A stretch of DNA of 64,000 nt from Pectobacterium carotovorum (GCA_016415585.1 CP066552.1:3534001-3598000); one strand, 5' to 3'; counted from the stretch's first letter, positions 1-9,477 are shown. The notes: generated from the letters alone by a model not told the origin. Numbers and translations are program-made.

Positions 1-67
<67 letters not shown>

Positions 68-336
68 GTATCTTACAGCATCACCGCGAAGGCGAGTACT
101 GTGTGAACGCGTCGCATAATATGAAACCCGATTCGCAGTGTCAACGGCTAAATCCGGTTATCCGATTAACCGCTGAAAAAGACGCCAAAGGTAAGAAAAA
201 ACAGGCGGCAATTTCGATGTCATCTCGTCATAAGCACAATTTAAATTGCAGTCTCAATAAAAAAGCTGCTAACGATAACGCGATTTATTATCATCATTTC
301 ACGTTACGCTTCTGCCTCTTATATAAGCCTCACCAC

Positions 337-1221
337 ATGCGCTATTTTCCTATGATTGTATTTTCTCTGATGGTATCTGCCTCTGGCATGTTGCCTGTTC
401 GGGCGCAGCCAACCATTCCTGATATGACCGAACAAGCAAAAGCTCAATTTGAGATCAAGCTCGTTGAAATGAAAAGCGATGCACAGCATGTCTATCGGCT
501 TTTCATCGCGCTTCCCCGCCAACCCGCACCTGAAGGCGGTTATCCGGTTCTGTACATGCTGGATGGCAACGCTCAGTTTCCCGTTGCCGTAAACAGCTAC
601 AAGGCAAAAAGTGGCGCAGCACCGCTGATTATCGCCATCGGTTATCCAATCGATAAACCTTATGATGTTCCCGCCAGAACGCGCGACTACACGCCGCCGA
701 CAACGCTCACCGATCCAGATTTTGCCGCAGGCGGCGAAGCCGAAGCGTTTTATCAATTCCTGCAATCCACGGTAAAGCCCTGGGTTGAAGCGAACTACGC
801 AGTAAATAAGCAAAAACAAACGCTGGCCGGGCACTCTTTCGGCGGTCTGTTTACGCTCTATACGCTGTTTAACCACACCGAATCTTTCCAGCGTTATGTT
901 GCCGCAAGCCCGTCTATCTGGTGGGGAAATGGCGTTGTGATTCCGGCAAGAACGCCGCTGCTCGCTACACCACCGCTATCAATAACCGTCACGGCAGGGG
1001 CAAATGAAGATGAGCCAACCAAAACGCAGGCGGGTAAACCCGTTGATGAAAAGCGGGCAGAACGGATCAGCCAAAGAAAAATGGTGGAAAGAGCAACGGC
1101 ACTGGTCGCACAGCTCAACGAACAAGGCACAAAAGCCGACTTTATTCTGTTCCCCGGTAAAGGGCACGGCGACGTGATCCCCGATGCCATCGGTAAAGCA
1201 GTTGCTATCGCCGGTCAATAA
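337..1221 (+). CDS. Secreted alpha/beta-hydrolase, putative esterase (Fes/IroE-like)
   Basis: A 294-residue protein with a typical signal peptide (about residues 1-23, ending VRA-Q). The open frame runs upstream to 103, but that part has no signal sequence or domain, so the ATG at 337 was chosen because it begins the signal peptide. The nucleophile elbow GHSFG places the serine at residue 167, and the KGHGD near the C terminus offers the histidine at 277. This matches the putative esterase family (esterase D, Fes, IroE), which cleaves small carboxyl or siderophore esters. The exact substrate cannot be told. It converges with gltX across a shared terminator. Confidence 0.8.
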   Translation: MRYFPMIVFSLMVSASGMLPVRAQPTIPDMTEQAKAQFEIKLVEMKSDAQHVYRLFIALPRQPAPEGGYPVLYMLDGNAQFPVAVNSYKAKSGAAPLIIAIGYPIDKPYDVPARTRDYTPPTTLTDPDFAAGGEAEAFYQFLQSTVKPWVEANYAVNKQKQTLAGHSFGGLFTLYTLFNHTESFQRYVAASPSIWWGNGVVIPARTPLLATPPLSITVTAGANEDEPTKTQAGKPVDEKRAERISQRKMVERATALVAQLNEQGTKADFILFPGKGHGDVIPDAIGKAVAIAGQ

Positions 1222-1239
1222 TCCCCTAAGTCATAAAAT

Positions 1240-1271
1240 AAGAAGCCCCAGCATTTGGCTGGGGCTTCTTG
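1240..1271. terminator. Bidirectional Rho-independent terminator
   Basis: A 12-bp perfect stem AGAAGCCCCAGC / GCTGGGGCTTCT with a 5-base loop lies between the convergent esterase and gltX genes. A-rich sequence on the left and T residues on the right allow it to serve both strands. Confidence 0.85.
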
Positions 1272-1290
1272 TGTATTCATGCAGTAGGGA

Positions 1291-2706
1291 TTACTGCTGC
1301 GCTTCACGCTCAGCAATGAACGCCAACGCTTTATCAATACGCGCCAGCGAACGCTGTTGACCAATCGCGTGCACCGTAGCGTCAACACCTGGAGACTGAC
1401 CCGCGCCCGTTACCGCAACACGCAGCGGCATACCGACTTTCCCCATACCCTGACCCAGCTCATCGGCCGTGCCCTGAATGGCGTGGTGGATGTTCTCCGG
1501 CGTCCAGCTCGTAATCGCGGCCAATTTCTCGCGAACCAGTTCAAGCGGCTGACGCGCAACCGGACGCAAGTGTTTCTTCGCAGCATCGGCGTCAAACTCA
1601 GCAAAATCTTCATAGAAATAACGGCAAGAATCCGCCATTTCTTTCAGCGTCTTGCAACGCTCGCCCAGTAAACCAACCAGCTCGCTCAACTGCGGCCCGG
1701 TACGGGTATCAATCCCTGCCTGCTCGATATGCCATGACAGATGCGTCGCCACGTATTCTGCTGGTAGATGGTTAATATAGTGATGGTTCAACCATTGCAG
1801 CTTCTCGGTATTGAAAGCACTCGCCGATTTGTTGACGGCATCCAGCGAGAACAGCGATTTCATTTCATCAATAGAGAAGATTTCCTGATCGCCAGAAGAC
1901 CAACCTAAACGCACCAGATAGTTCAGCAGTGCTTCAGGCAGATAGCCGTCATCACGGTATTGCATCACACCGACAGCGCCGTGACGTTTGGACAATTTCT
2001 TACCGTCATCGCCCAGAATCATCGACACATGCGCATATTCTGGCACGGGTGCGCCCAGCGCTTTCAGGATGTTGATCTGGCGCGGCGTGTTGTTGATATG
2101 GTCTTCACCACGGATAACGTGCGTGATTTCCATATCCCAGTCATCGATAACGACACAGAAATTGTAGGTCGGTGAACCGTCAGTACGGCGAATAATCAGA
2201 TCATCGAGTTCCTGATTGCTGAATTCGATCGGCCCGCGAATGCGGTCATTGAAGATGACCGAGCCTTCCTGCGGGTTGAGGAAACGCACAACATGTGGCT
2301 CATTATCGGCATGATGTTCGTGAGAACCACGGCAACAGCCGTCGTAACGTGGCTTATCACCCTTTTCCATCTGCTGCTCACGCAGCGCTTCCAGACGCTC
2401 TTTAGAACAGTAGCACTTATAGGCGGTGCCGTTTTCCAGCATCTGGTCAATAACCGCGTTGTAACGGTCAAAGCGTTTAGTCTGGTAGTACGGGCCTTCA
2501 TCCCAGTTCAGGCTCAGCCAGTTCATACCATCCATAATGGCATCAATCGCGTCCTGAGTTGAACGCTCCAGATCGGTATCTTCAATACGCAGCACGAACT
2601 CGCCGTCATGATGACGGGCAAACAACCAAGAGTACAGTGCGGTGCGAGCGCCGCCGACGTGAAGATAGCCAGTAGGACTAGGGGCGAAACGGGTTTTGAT
2701 TTTCAT
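1291..2706 (-). CDS. gltX: Glutamate--tRNA ligase
   Basis: Class I aminoacyl-tRNA synthetase of 471 residues, the same length as E. coli GltX. It charges tRNA-Glu with glutamate in the cytoplasm. The nucleotide-binding HIGH-type motif is YLHVGG near residues 14-19 after FAPSPTG, and the KMSKS-type loop is KKLSKRHG. The zinc-site cysteines are at 98, 100 and 125, followed by a His-rich turn. The gene is monocistronic, pointing away from a tRNA-Val/tRNA-Lys cluster, exactly as in E. coli (gltX beside valUXY-lysV). It ends at a shared terminator with the esterase gene. Confidence 0.98.
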   Translation of the reverse strand: MKIKTRFAPSPTGYLHVGGARTALYSWLFARHHDGEFVLRIEDTDLERSTQDAIDAIMDGMNWLSLNWDEGPYYQTKRFDRYNAVIDQMLENGTAYKCYCSKERLEALREQQMEKGDKPRYDGCCRGSHEHHADNEPHVVRFLNPQEGSVIFNDRIRGPIEFSNQELDDLIIRRTDGSPTYNFCVVIDDWDMEITHVIRGEDHINNTPRQINILKALGAPVPEYAHVSMILGDDGKKLSKRHGAVGVMQYRDDGYLPEALLNYLVRLGWSSGDQEIFSIDEMKSLFSLDAVNKSASAFNTEKLQWLNHHYINHLPAEYVATHLSWHIEQAGIDTRTGPQLSELVGLLGERCKTLKEMADSCRYFYEDFAEFDADAAKKHLRPVARQPLELVREKLAAITSWTPENIHHAIQGTADELGQGMGKVGMPLRVAVTGAGQSPGVDATVHAIGQQRSLARIDKALAFIAEREAQQ

Positions 2707-2780
2707 TTGGGATTACAGCCTTATTACGCAACGGCTGTCGGCACAGACCGACATAAGCTCAGAGAACAAAAGTGGGCAAC

Positions 2781-2808
2781 ATTCTATCACTCTGCTTCGA
2801 TTCCTCAA
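2781..2808 (-). promoter_or_regulatory. Candidate sigma70 promoter for gltX
   Basis: On the minus strand, TTGAGG and TAGAAT are separated by 16 bases, about 75 bases before the gltX start. Motif match only; other hexamers nearby are possible. Confidence 0.35.
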
Positions 2809-2952
2809 CGCCGTAACATGCCGCGCGTGCTTTTATTCTGCTAGCGATAGCAAGATAACAGGCCGAATTGCGCAAGGATGCAGCACCAACGGCGATAAAT
2901 ACGACGCCTTGACTAATTTTGCAACGAACAATCATTTTAGTTTTAAAAAGCG

Positions 2953-2980
2953 TTGACTCACATTCAAGGATCCCTATAAT
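2953..2980 (+). promoter_or_regulatory. Strong promoter of the tRNA-Val/tRNA-Lys operon
   Basis: A TTGACT -35 box and a perfect TATAAT -10 box are separated by 16 bases, followed by a GC-rich discriminator (GCGACTCC). This is typical of stringently controlled stable-RNA promoters. The first tRNA-Val begins 17 bases downstream of the -10 box. Confidence 0.85.
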
Positions 2981-2997
2981 GCGACTCCACACAGCGG

Positions 2998-3073
2998 GGG
3001 TGATTAGCTCAGCTGGGAGAGCACCTCCCTTACAAGGAGGGGGTCGGCGGTTCGATCCCGTCATCACCCACCA
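2998..3073 (+). tRNA. valU: tRNA-Val (TAC), copy 1
   Basis: A 76-base cloverleaf with encoded CCA. The anticodon stem CTCCC/GGGAG presents TAC. It is first of three near-identical tandem copies, the counterpart of E. coli valU-valX-valY upstream of lysV. Confidence 0.97.
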
Positions 3074-3126
3074 CTATTTACGAAAGTAAAAGTGTCTCGC
3101 TGTGTAGAGTAAGAAGATTTGAGATT

Positions 3127-3202
3127 GGGTGATTAGCTCAGCTGGGAGAGCACCTCCCTTACAAGGAGGGGGTCGGCGGTTCGATCCCGTCATCACCCAC
3201 CA
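3127..3202 (+). tRNA. valX: tRNA-Val (TAC), copy 2
   Basis: Identical in sequence to copy 1 over all 76 bases including CCA. It is separated from copy 1 by a 53-base spacer and is probably cotranscribed. Confidence 0.97.
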
Positions 3203-3257
3203 ATCTCATACCAGCTGGTCTTCTTGCTAGAAGTTGAAGTAAAGGTAGTTCAGAAGT

Positions 3258-3333
3258 GGGTGATTAGCTCAGCTGGGAGAGCACCTCCCTTACAAGGAGG
3301 GGGTCGGCGGTTCGAGCCCGTCATCACCCACCA
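3258..3333 (+). tRNA. valY: tRNA-Val (TAC), copy 3
   Basis: Same 76-base tRNA as copies 1 and 2, except for T to G at T-loop position 59 (TTCGAGC instead of TTCGATC). The change is in an unpaired position and should not break the cloverleaf. Only 7 bases separate it from the following tRNA-Lys. Confidence 0.96.
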
Positions 3334-3340
3334 CTTCTGC

Positions 3341-3416
3341 GGGTCGTTAGCTCAGTCGGTAGAGCAGTTGACTTTTAATCAATTGGTCGCAGGTTCGAAT
3401 CCTGCACGACCCACCA
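3341..3416 (+). tRNA. lysV: tRNA-Lys (TTT)
   Basis: A 76-base cloverleaf with encoded CCA. The anticodon stem TTGAC/TCAAT-type presents TTT. It is last in the Val-Val-Val-Lys transcript, as in E. coli lysV. Its 3' end is duplicated downstream (see the repeat at 3399-3671). Confidence 0.97.
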
Positions 3417-3671
3417 CTTCCGCAAAGTGATTACTCTCTGAAGTAAATCCACCAAAAATTATCTATTTGCACATGTCGTGTAGATGAGAACCTGCGTTCA
3501 GGTTCGAGCCGAGCGAAGCGAGACAGCAATGCGTTAGCGTTGACCCCGAAGGGGCGAGGCCAAAGGCCGAGTCATCCTGCACGACCCACCACTTCCGCAA
3601 AGTTATTCCTATCTGAAGTAAATCCATCCAATGTTATATATTGTGCATGTCGTGTAGGTGAGAACCTGCTC
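3399..3671 (+). repeat. Imperfect duplication of the tRNA-Lys 3' end and flank
   Basis: The last 18 bases of tRNA-Lys plus about 80 bases of downstream DNA (3399-3495) reappear at 3573-3670. The first 31 bases of each copy are nearly identical (from ATCCTGCACGACCC through CGCAAAG), and the far ends share TGTCGTGTAG.TGAGAACCTGC. The second copy has no tRNA 5' part, so it cannot encode a tRNA. The 77 bases in between are the hairpin string at 3488-3571. This is also the content of the 326-base gap between tRNA-Lys and the next gene. Confidence 0.85.
3488..3571. repeat. Free-standing hairpin-string module (copy 1 of 5)
   Basis: A chain of short stems: GAACCTG/CAGGTTC (3488-3505), CAATGC/GCGTTG (3527-3542, one T-G pair), CCCC/GGGG (3544-3554) and GGCC/GGCC (3558-3568). 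The right half resembles the module inside the ERIC element at 39592-39865 in order, linkers and loops. Here it is not inside an ERIC element. Confidence 0.7.
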
Positions 3672-3742
3672 AATGATTCCGCGTTAGCTTTCCCAATATT
3701 CAATGAAGTACCGCAGCCCTACTCAGCTACGGCACCTAAATA

Positions 3743-4849
3743 TCACGCCAGTACGGCTAAATCCGCAGCGTCAAAACCGCGTAATTTATCAGTCTGCCCA
3801 GAACGCACTTTTTGTACCCATTGCGCATCAGAAAGCAGGACTCGGCCTACCGCGATCAGGTCAAACTCCTCTCGCTCCATCCGAGCGTGCAGATTGTCCA
3901 ATGCCGCCGTGCCAGAACCTTCACCACCAAACGCGGCAAAGAAATCCGAGGTCAGCCCCACCGAGCCAACGCTGATGGTCGCCGCACCTGTCAGTTTTTT
4001 CGCCCAACCGGCGAAGTTCAGCCCTTCCGCCCCATCAACCTCCGGGAACTCCGGCTCCCAGAAACGTCGCTGGGAACAGTGGAGAATATCCACACCCGCC
4101 TCAACCAGCGGTGCCAACCAGTCCGTCATCTCCTGTGGGGAGGCGGCAAGCCGTGCGCTGTAGTCCTGCTGCTTCCACTGACTCACACGCAAGATCAACG
4201 GGAAATCCTCGCCAACAGCGGCTCGGACAGCACGGATAATATCTGCGGCAAAGCGAGAGCGTTCGCGGATCGTTGCGCCACCAAAGGCATCTTCACGCTT
4301 ATTCGTCCCCGGCCAGAAGAATTGGTCGATCAGGTAGCCATGTGCACCGTGCAGTTCCAGCGTGTCGAATCCCAGTCGTTTCGCATCCGCCGCCGCACGG
4401 GCGAAAGCCGCCACGGTATCCGCGATATCTTCTTCCGTCATCACCACACCGCGAGCCTCATCTGGGCCAACCAACCCCGACGGGCTCTCAACAGGCGCAT
4501 CAGGCTCCCAGCCGCGACCATGCGTTGATCCCGTATGCCAAATTTGCGGCCCAATACGGCCACCAGCAGCATGAACCGCTTTCGCCACCGCCTCCCAACC
4601 GGCCAACGCCGCTTCGCCATGAAACAGCGGGATTCCGGGCATATTACGCGAAGCGGGACGATCGACTACCGTTCCCTCTGTCAGAATCAGCCCAACTCCC
4701 CCTTCGGCACGGCGGCGATAATATTCCGCCTGCGCTGGGCCAGGAATGCCGTTTTCAGCCATACCTCGCGTCATCGGTGCCATAACAATGCGGTTAGGAA
4801 GGGTTAACCCTTTCAACGTGAAGGGACTAAACAGAACATCATCAGACAT
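3743..4849 (-). CDS. Old yellow enzyme family NADH:flavin oxidoreductase
   Basis: A 368-residue TIM-barrel flavoprotein. Visible family features are the N-terminal SPFTLKGLTLPNRIVMAPMT segment, LTEGT, and the HGAHGYLIDQF motif near the FMN and substrate site. Members reduce activated alkenes, nitro compounds or nitrate esters with NAD(P)H. The gene is transcribed away from an aldo/keto reductase and a TetR regulator, suggesting a small inducible detoxification cluster. NemA-like activity is possible but not provable from sequence. Confidence 0.85.
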   Translation of the reverse strand: MSDDVLFSPFTLKGLTLPNRIVMAPMTRGMAENGIPGPAQAEYYRRRAEGGVGLILTEGTVVDRPASRNMPGIPLFHGEAALAGWEAVAKAVHAAGGRIGPQIWHTGSTHGRGWEPDAPVESPSGLVGPDEARGVVMTEEDIADTVAAFARAAADAKRLGFDTLELHGAHGYLIDQFFWPGTNKREDAFGGATIRERSRFAADIIRAVRAAVGEDFPLILRVSQWKQQDYSARLAASPQEMTDWLAPLVEAGVDILHCSQRRFWEPEFPEVDGAEGLNFAGWAKKLTGAATISVGSVGLTSDFFAAFGGEGSGTAALDNLHARMEREEFDLIAVGRVLLSDAQWVQKVRSGQTDKLRGFDAADLAVLA

Positions 4850-4981
4850 AAATATTTCCTTTTATGGTTTAACGCTATCGCGGCGTTGAATATCGATTAG
4901 AAACTCAATTCATGCGGTTAAGCAACCCCAGTTAACTCGACATCCCGTAAAAATAATACCGCTCCACTTGCAATATAGATG

Positions 4982-4996
4982 ATATATGACATATAT
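4982..4996. promoter_or_regulatory. 15-bp palindrome, candidate TetR operator
   Basis: ATATATG-A-CATATAT is a perfect odd-centred palindrome. It lies in the 186-base divergent region between the oxidoreductase and aldo/keto reductase genes, 40 bases before the latter's start. A TetR-family gene two positions away is the obvious candidate ligand. AT-rich palindromes can arise by chance. Confidence 0.4.
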
Positions 4997-5035
4997 AATA
5001 AATGTCACACAACATCTAAAAATAAAGGTAGCAGC

Positions 5036-6085
5036 ATGAAATACACGACTTTTGGACGTAATACGGGCTTACGCGTTTCCGAACTTGCTCTCGGAACAGG
5101 AAATTTTGGCACCGGTTGGGGCTATGGTTCTGAAAAAGAACAGGCTAAACAGGTATTTGATCGTTATGCCAACACGGGCGGCAACTTCATCGATACAGCG
5201 GATGCTTACCAGTTAGGCCAATCTGAGCAAATGGTCGGAGAATTCATTGCCGCAGATCGCGACCATTTTGTCGTTGCGACGAAGTACACCTTAAGTGCCA
5301 TGCCAGATGCCGGAATTTCCCAAACCGGCAATAGCCGCAAGAACATGATCTCATCAGTCGAAAACAGCCTAAAACGGCTAAACACCGATCGTATCGATGT
5401 ACTGTGGGCGCACTTTGATGACCAATTAACGCCACTGGAAGAGATTGTTCGCGCTTTCGACGATCTCATTCGATCAGGAAAAATCCAGTACGCAGGCTTC
5501 TCTAATTTCCCCGCCTGGCGCATTGCCAGAGCGGACACCATCGCGGAACTGCGCGGCTGGTCGCGAATTGCCGGTATTCAGGTGGAATACAGTCTGGTGC
5601 AGCGCACCGCAGAACGAGAGCTACTGCCGATGGCTGAAGCAATGGGGCTGGCAGCAACGCTTTGGTCTCCACTGGGTGGCGGCCTGCTGACGGGAAAATA
5701 CCGTAAAAGTAAAGAAGGCCGTCTGATCGGTTTTGGCGGAAGACTAGTACACACAGAGCAAGACACAACCTTGTTGGACGAGGTCTTTCGCGTGGCAAAC
5801 GACTTAAACGTCATGCCAATACAGATTGCCATCGCCTGGCTGCGACATAAATCCGCCCGCGCTAGCACCAGCCTGATCCCCATTCTGGGCTCCCGCACAC
5901 TGGCGCAGTTGGACGATACACTGGTTGCATTAGGTGTGACGCTAAGCGACGATCAGGTCGCACGACTGGACGACGTCAGTGCTATTTCACTGGGGACGCC
6001 GCACGATCAGATCGCAGGGTCATTGCCTCGGGCTCAAGGGGGCAACAGTGCTCATATTATTACACCGTGGCCGCCACGGGCCTGA
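5036..6085 (+). CDS. Aldo/keto reductase
   Basis: A 349-residue (alpha/beta)8 NAD(P)H-dependent oxidoreductase. Start at ATG 5036 was chosen because it is preceded by AAAGGTAG and opens with MKYTTFGRNTGLRVSELALG, the usual family N terminus; the frame extends upstream to 4979 without homology. The catalytic tetrad can be placed at Asp53, Tyr58, Lys83 and His126. A late ILGSRT motif fits the cofactor phosphate site. It probably reduces aldehydes or ketones. It lies 84 bases before the tetR gene, perhaps in one transcript. Confidence 0.88.
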   Translation: MKYTTFGRNTGLRVSELALGTGNFGTGWGYGSEKEQAKQVFDRYANTGGNFIDTADAYQLGQSEQMVGEFIAADRDHFVVATKYTLSAMPDAGISQTGNSRKNMISSVENSLKRLNTDRIDVLWAHFDDQLTPLEEIVRAFDDLIRSGKIQYAGFSNFPAWRIARADTIAELRGWSRIAGIQVEYSLVQRTAERELLPMAEAMGLAATLWSPLGGGLLTGKYRKSKEGRLIGFGGRLVHTEQDTTLLDEVFRVANDLNVMPIQIAIAWLRHKSARASTSLIPILGSRTLAQLDDTLVALGVTLSDDQVARLDDVSAISLGTPHDQIAGSLPRAQGGNSAHIITPWPPRA

Positions 6086-6169
6086 TCTGGCTATTGATGA
6101 AAGGCATCATCTATTGAGTCTGACTTTTTCATACCCTAAGATGATGCCTGACAGAAAGAGGAGAACAGC

Positions 6170-6751
6170 ATGGCCCGTGTATCAAAACAGCAGATGGAGC
6201 GTAACCGAGAGGAAATCATTCAGGTTTCTTCACAACTCTTTCGTGAACGGGGCCTGAACGGCGTCAGCGTGAACGACTTGATGGCCGCGGCCGGCTTAAC
6301 TCACGGTGGCTTTTATGGTCATTTTGCTTCTAAGGATGAGCTCGCTGCCATCGCTAGCCGAAAAGCGCTTGAGGACTCTCGCTCGCGTTGGCAGGAAATA
6401 ACTCAGCACGCAGGTCAACATGACCTGCAAACGATGGTGGAACACTATCTTTCCCCCGCCCATCGTGACGGCGCTAAGGACGGCTGTGCGCTCACTGCGC
6501 TAGCCAGCGACATAGCCAGAGAAAGTGAAGACAAACCGATACGTGAGGTTTATCTCAGTGGTGTCAGAGCCATGCTGGACAGGCTGGAGTCTCTATCGAC
6601 GATAGAAGATAAAGAACAGCGCCGACTGCATGCTCTGGCGCAATTCGCCCTGTTATCCGGCGCGCTCACGTTAGCGCGAGCAACGGCTGGCGATCCTTTG
6701 TCAGACGACTTTCTTATCGCCGCCAAAAAAGCGCTGCTTGGCGACGCATAA
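6170..6751 (+). CDS. TetR family transcriptional regulator
   Basis: A 193-residue protein with an N-terminal TetR helix-turn-helix at about residues 10-55 (VNDLMAAAGLTHGGFYGHFASKDEL). The C-terminal ligand domain contains GCALTALASD, typical of the AcrR/NemR-like group. An AGAGGAG ribosome site precedes the ATG. It lies downstream of the aldo/keto reductase and likely represses the two divergent redox genes, with an electrophile or quinone as a plausible but unproven inducer. Confidence 0.88.
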   Translation: MARVSKQQMERNREEIIQVSSQLFRERGLNGVSVNDLMAAAGLTHGGFYGHFASKDELAAIASRKALEDSRSRWQEITQHAGQHDLQTMVEHYLSPAHRDGAKDGCALTALASDIARESEDKPIREVYLSGVRAMLDRLESLSTIEDKEQRRLHALAQFALLSGALTLARATAGDPLSDDFLIAAKKALLGDA

Positions 6752-7086
6752 ACAGGTTATGAAAAAGGGACCTGTCACATCCAAGATAGGTTCCAAATTC
6801 TATCCCCTCTAAAACGATTCCCTTTATGCAATCCATTCCTCTTGCCTTCAGCCATTCAGACTGTGTTTCTTTTTCATAACATCTTGTTATTGCATTATTC
6901 CCATCCATCATTAGACCGCCGCAATCGCGGTGCTATGCTTATCTGCGTTTACTGTTCACGTAATTTTTTGACAGAAAATATCAAATTTATTGGTTTTCTA
7001 TTCTGTCCCTAAATCGACGACACTGCCGCACTATATAAACAAGCATTACCAATCAGCATTTTTGCTCACTTATGAGGTTGTCTATT
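6752..7086. other. 335-base intergenic region
   Basis: The stretch between tetR and the doxX-like gene contains a loose inverted repeat ACAGGT/ACCTGT just after tetR and a TTGACA hexamer at 6968-6973. No clear -10 box lies at normal spacing. Nothing coding is supported: a short minus-strand frame here has no recognizable protein. Confidence 0.5.
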
Positions 7087-7521
7087 ATGATTGCTCAGTT
7101 GAATCAGTGGTTCACGCGTTTAACCGATCATCCTGATGCAGGTAAACTTTTACTGCGTTTAACCGTGGGTATTCTGCTGCTGTTTCACGGCGTAGCAAAA
7201 GTTGAGCACGGTGTAGGCTGGATAGTACAGATGCTGCAAGGTGCAGGCCTGCCTGGTTTTATCGCTTATGGCGTTTATATCGGTGAGGTTGTTGCCCCGA
7301 TTCTGATTATTCTGGGCGTATTTACCCGCGTTTCAGGCCTGATTGCCGCGCTGACGCTGGTTGTTGCTACGCTGATGGTGGGAATGGGTAAATTCTTCAC
7401 TCTGACCAAAGTGGGTGCCTGGGCGCTGGAATTGGAAGCACTCTATTTCTTCGCGGGCATTATCATCATGCTAGTCGGTAGTGGTCGCTATTCTGTTGCC
7501 TCTAACCCCGCTTATCGCTAA
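7087..7521 (+). CDS. DoxX family inner membrane protein
   Basis: A 144-residue protein with four predicted membrane helices. The family signature LLLRLTVGILLLFHGVAKV is near the N terminus and ALELEALYFFAGIIIMLVGSGRYS near the C terminus. ATG 7087 is preferred over the in-frame ATG at 7072 because GAGG lies nine bases before it. E. coli YphA and YqjF are relatives. The molecular role is uncertain; DoxX proteins are linked to redox and thiol metabolism. Followed by a strong terminator. Confidence 0.85.
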   Translation: MIAQLNQWFTRLTDHPDAGKLLLRLTVGILLLFHGVAKVEHGVGWIVQMLQGAGLPGFIAYGVYIGEVVAPILIILGVFTRVSGLIAALTLVVATLMVGMGKFFTLTKVGAWALELEALYFFAGIIIMLVGSGRYSVASNPAYR

Positions 7522-7554
7522 TCCTTGCCACCCAGCAGGTATTCACGACAAAAG

Positions 7555-7584
7555 CAAAAAACCCGCGGATTCGCGGGTTTTTTA
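7555..7584. terminator. Bidirectional Rho-independent terminator
   Basis: AAAAACCCGCG / CGCGGGTTTTTT with a four-base loop and A/T tracts on both sides, between the convergent doxX-like gene and cysA. Confidence 0.9.
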
Positions 7585-7601
7585 TTTCGATGCCCTATCG
7601 T

Positions 7602-8594
7602 TCAAATTTCCCAATCGTGACTATAACGCTTGGGTTTGAACTGAATCACATCGCCTTTCTGTAGCCCGTGCAGGCTTGCATCGTCTTTTGCAACTTCCGC
7701 TTCAATCAGCTCTGACTGCTCGCCCAGCTTCAACGACAGACGAGTCAAGGCACCGAGTGGGCGAATATCTCGCACTGTCACTGCCTGATAGCCTTCCTGC
7801 GCCTGAACGGATAACGACACTTCATGCGGACGAAACAGAATCGTCTCTTCCGTCTGCGCCACTTTCAGTCGGTTACTGTCGCCAAGGAAATGGTAAACAA
7901 ATTCGCTGGCTGGGTTGTTATACACTTCCGCTGGCGTGCCGATTTGTTCAATCACGCCTTTGTTCATCAGCACGATGCGGTCAGCGACTTCCATCGCTTC
8001 TTCCTGATCGTGCGTCACAAATACCGACGTCAGATCGATATCTTCATGCAACTGAGACAGCCAGCGACGCAGCTCTTTACGTACCTTGGCATCCAGTGCG
8101 CCAAAAGGTTCATCCAGCAGCAAAATGCTCGGTTCAACGATCAACGCACGCGCTAGCGCAATACGCTGACGCTGACCGCCGGAAAGCTGTTCAGGATAGC
8201 GATCCCCCAGCCAGTCCAACTGCACCAGATTCAGCAATTCATGCACTTTCTTTTCGATGTCACTCTTTGATAATCGGCTGTTTTTCGGCTTCATTCGCAG
8301 CCCAAACGCGACGTTGTCGAACACCGTCATGTGGCGGAACAGCGCGTAGTGCTGGAATACGAATCCTACGTTACGCTTACGCACATCGTGGACGGACACA
8401 TCCTGGCCGTGAAAGATAATGCTGCCGCTATCCGGCTGTTCCAGCCCGGCGATAATACGCAGAAGCGTAGTCTTACCGCAGCCCGATGGCCCCAGCAGCG
8501 CCACCAGCTCGCCGCTGTGGATCGACAAATTAATCTCGTTCAGCGCCCGGAACTGACCAAATTGTTTATTAATATTGCGAATCTCAATGCTCAT
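7602..8594 (-). CDS. cysA: Sulfate/thiosulfate ABC transporter ATP-binding protein
   Basis: ATPase that powers sulfate and thiosulfate import through CysT and CysW. Its 330 residues are shorter than the 365 of E. coli CysA, mainly in the C-terminal regulatory domain. Walker A is GPSGCGKTT (35-43), the signature is LSGGQRQR, Walker B is LLLDEP, and the H-loop is [10 protein letters not shown]-terminal TOBE-like segment holds LFRPHEV. Last gene of sbp-cysTWA, overlapping cysW by 11 bases, which indicates translational coupling. Confidence 0.96.
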   Translation of the reverse strand: MSIEIRNINKQFGQFRALNEINLSIHSGELVALLGPSGCGKTTLLRIIAGLEQPDSGSIIFHGQDVSVHDVRKRNVGFVFQHYALFRHMTVFDNVAFGLRMKPKNSRLSKSDIEKKVHELLNLVQLDWLGDRYPEQLSGGQRQRIALARALIVEPSILLLDEPFGALDAKVRKELRRWLSQLHEDIDLTSVFVTHDQEEAMEVADRIVLMNKGVIEQIGTPAEVYNNPASEFVYHFLGDSNRLKVAQTEETILFRPHEVSLSVQAQEGYQAVTVRDIRPLGALTRLSLKLGEQSELIEAEVAKDDASLHGLQKGDVIQFKPKRYSHDWEI

Positions 8595-9465
8595 TTTTGG
8601 CCAACTCCTGTTGTTTCTCTATTTGCTTCGTCAATCGGCTCTCACTCCACTGGCGCAGCAGCAGTACGACCAGTGACATAATTAGCAGCAGGATCGCCAC
8701 GCTGAAAGCCGCAACGATGTTGTACTCGTTATAAAGGATTTCGATATGCAGCGGCAGCGTGTTAGTCAGGCCACGAATATGGCCGGAAATAACGGAAACA
8801 GCGCCGAATTCCCCCATCGCACGCGCGGTACACAGCACCACGCCGTAGATCAACGCCCATTTCACATTCGGCAGCGTGATATGCCAGAACATTTGCCAGC
8901 CGTTCGCCCCCAGCAATCGCGCCGCTTCTTCTTCCTGCGAGCCCTGCTCCTCCATCAGCGGAATCAGCTCACGCGCAACATAAGGCAACGTGACGAAAAT
9001 TGTCGCCAGTACGATGCCAGGCACGGCGTAAACAATTTGCAGATCGTGTTCAAGCAGGAAGGGATAGATCTTGCTTTGTGCCCCAAACAGCAGCACATAC
9101 ACCAGCCCCGCAACCACGGGTGAAACGGAAAATGGCAAATCGATCAGCGCCAGCAGAAAGCTCTTGCCACGAAATTCGAATTTCGTCACGCACCAAGCCG
9201 TCGCCAGCCCAAACACCACGTTTAACGGCACAGAAATGACGGTCGCCAGCAGCGTCAGCTTAAGCGCAGAGATTGCATCCGGTTCGGTGATCGCATCCCA
9301 AAATGCGCCGACACCTTTATCCAGCCCCTGAGTCACCACCATCATCAGCGGCAGCACCAGAATCAGGAAAAAGACGACCCACGCTAATGACACCAGAATG
9401 TAATAGGCTGCGGGCTGTTTTTTTCTTTTAGCCGCGCTGGCCTGAGCGGAAATAACCTGTTCCAT
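8584..9465 (-). CDS. cysW: Sulfate/thiosulfate ABC transporter permease
   Basis: A 293-residue inner-membrane subunit with about six helices and the EAA coupling motif [23 protein letters not shown]. It pairs with CysT to form the sulfate channel. It starts 12 bases after cysT and overlaps cysA, within the same operon. Length and sequence match E. coli CysW. Confidence 0.95.
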   Translation of the reverse strand: MEQVISAQASAAKRKKQPAAYYILVSLAWVVFFLILVLPLMMVVTQGLDKGVGAFWDAITEPDAISALKLTLLATVISVPLNVVFGLATAWCVTKFEFRGKSFLLALIDLPFSVSPVVAGLVYVLLFGAQSKIYPFLLEHDLQIVYAVPGIVLATIFVTLPYVARELIPLMEEQGSQEEEAARLLGANGWQMFWHITLPNVKWALIYGVVLCTARAMGEFGAVSVISGHIRGLTNTLPLHIEILYNEYNIVAAFSVAILLLIMSLVVLLLRQWSESRLTKQIEKQQELAKNEH

Positions 9466-9477
9466 GAAGACCGGCCC

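Noticed and set aside
103..336. Upstream 78-codon extension of the esterase frame
   Set aside because: It has no signal peptide or recognizable domain; the true signal peptide begins at 337.
2696..3067. Frames across the gltX-tRNA-Val gap
   Set aside because: They overlap the gltX start, promoters and a tRNA; no protein family recognized.
3573..3592. Second tRNA-Lys gene
   Set aside because: Only the 3' end is present; the acceptor 5' strand, D-arm and anticodon arm are missing.
3540..4163. 207-codon plus-strand frame starting in the tRNA-Lys repeat
   Set aside because: It runs antisense through the old yellow enzyme gene and includes repeat sequence; low-complexity composition, no domain.
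6714..6911. 65-codon minus-strand frame between tetR and doxX-like gene
   Set aside because: No ribosome site or homology and it overlaps the tetR end.
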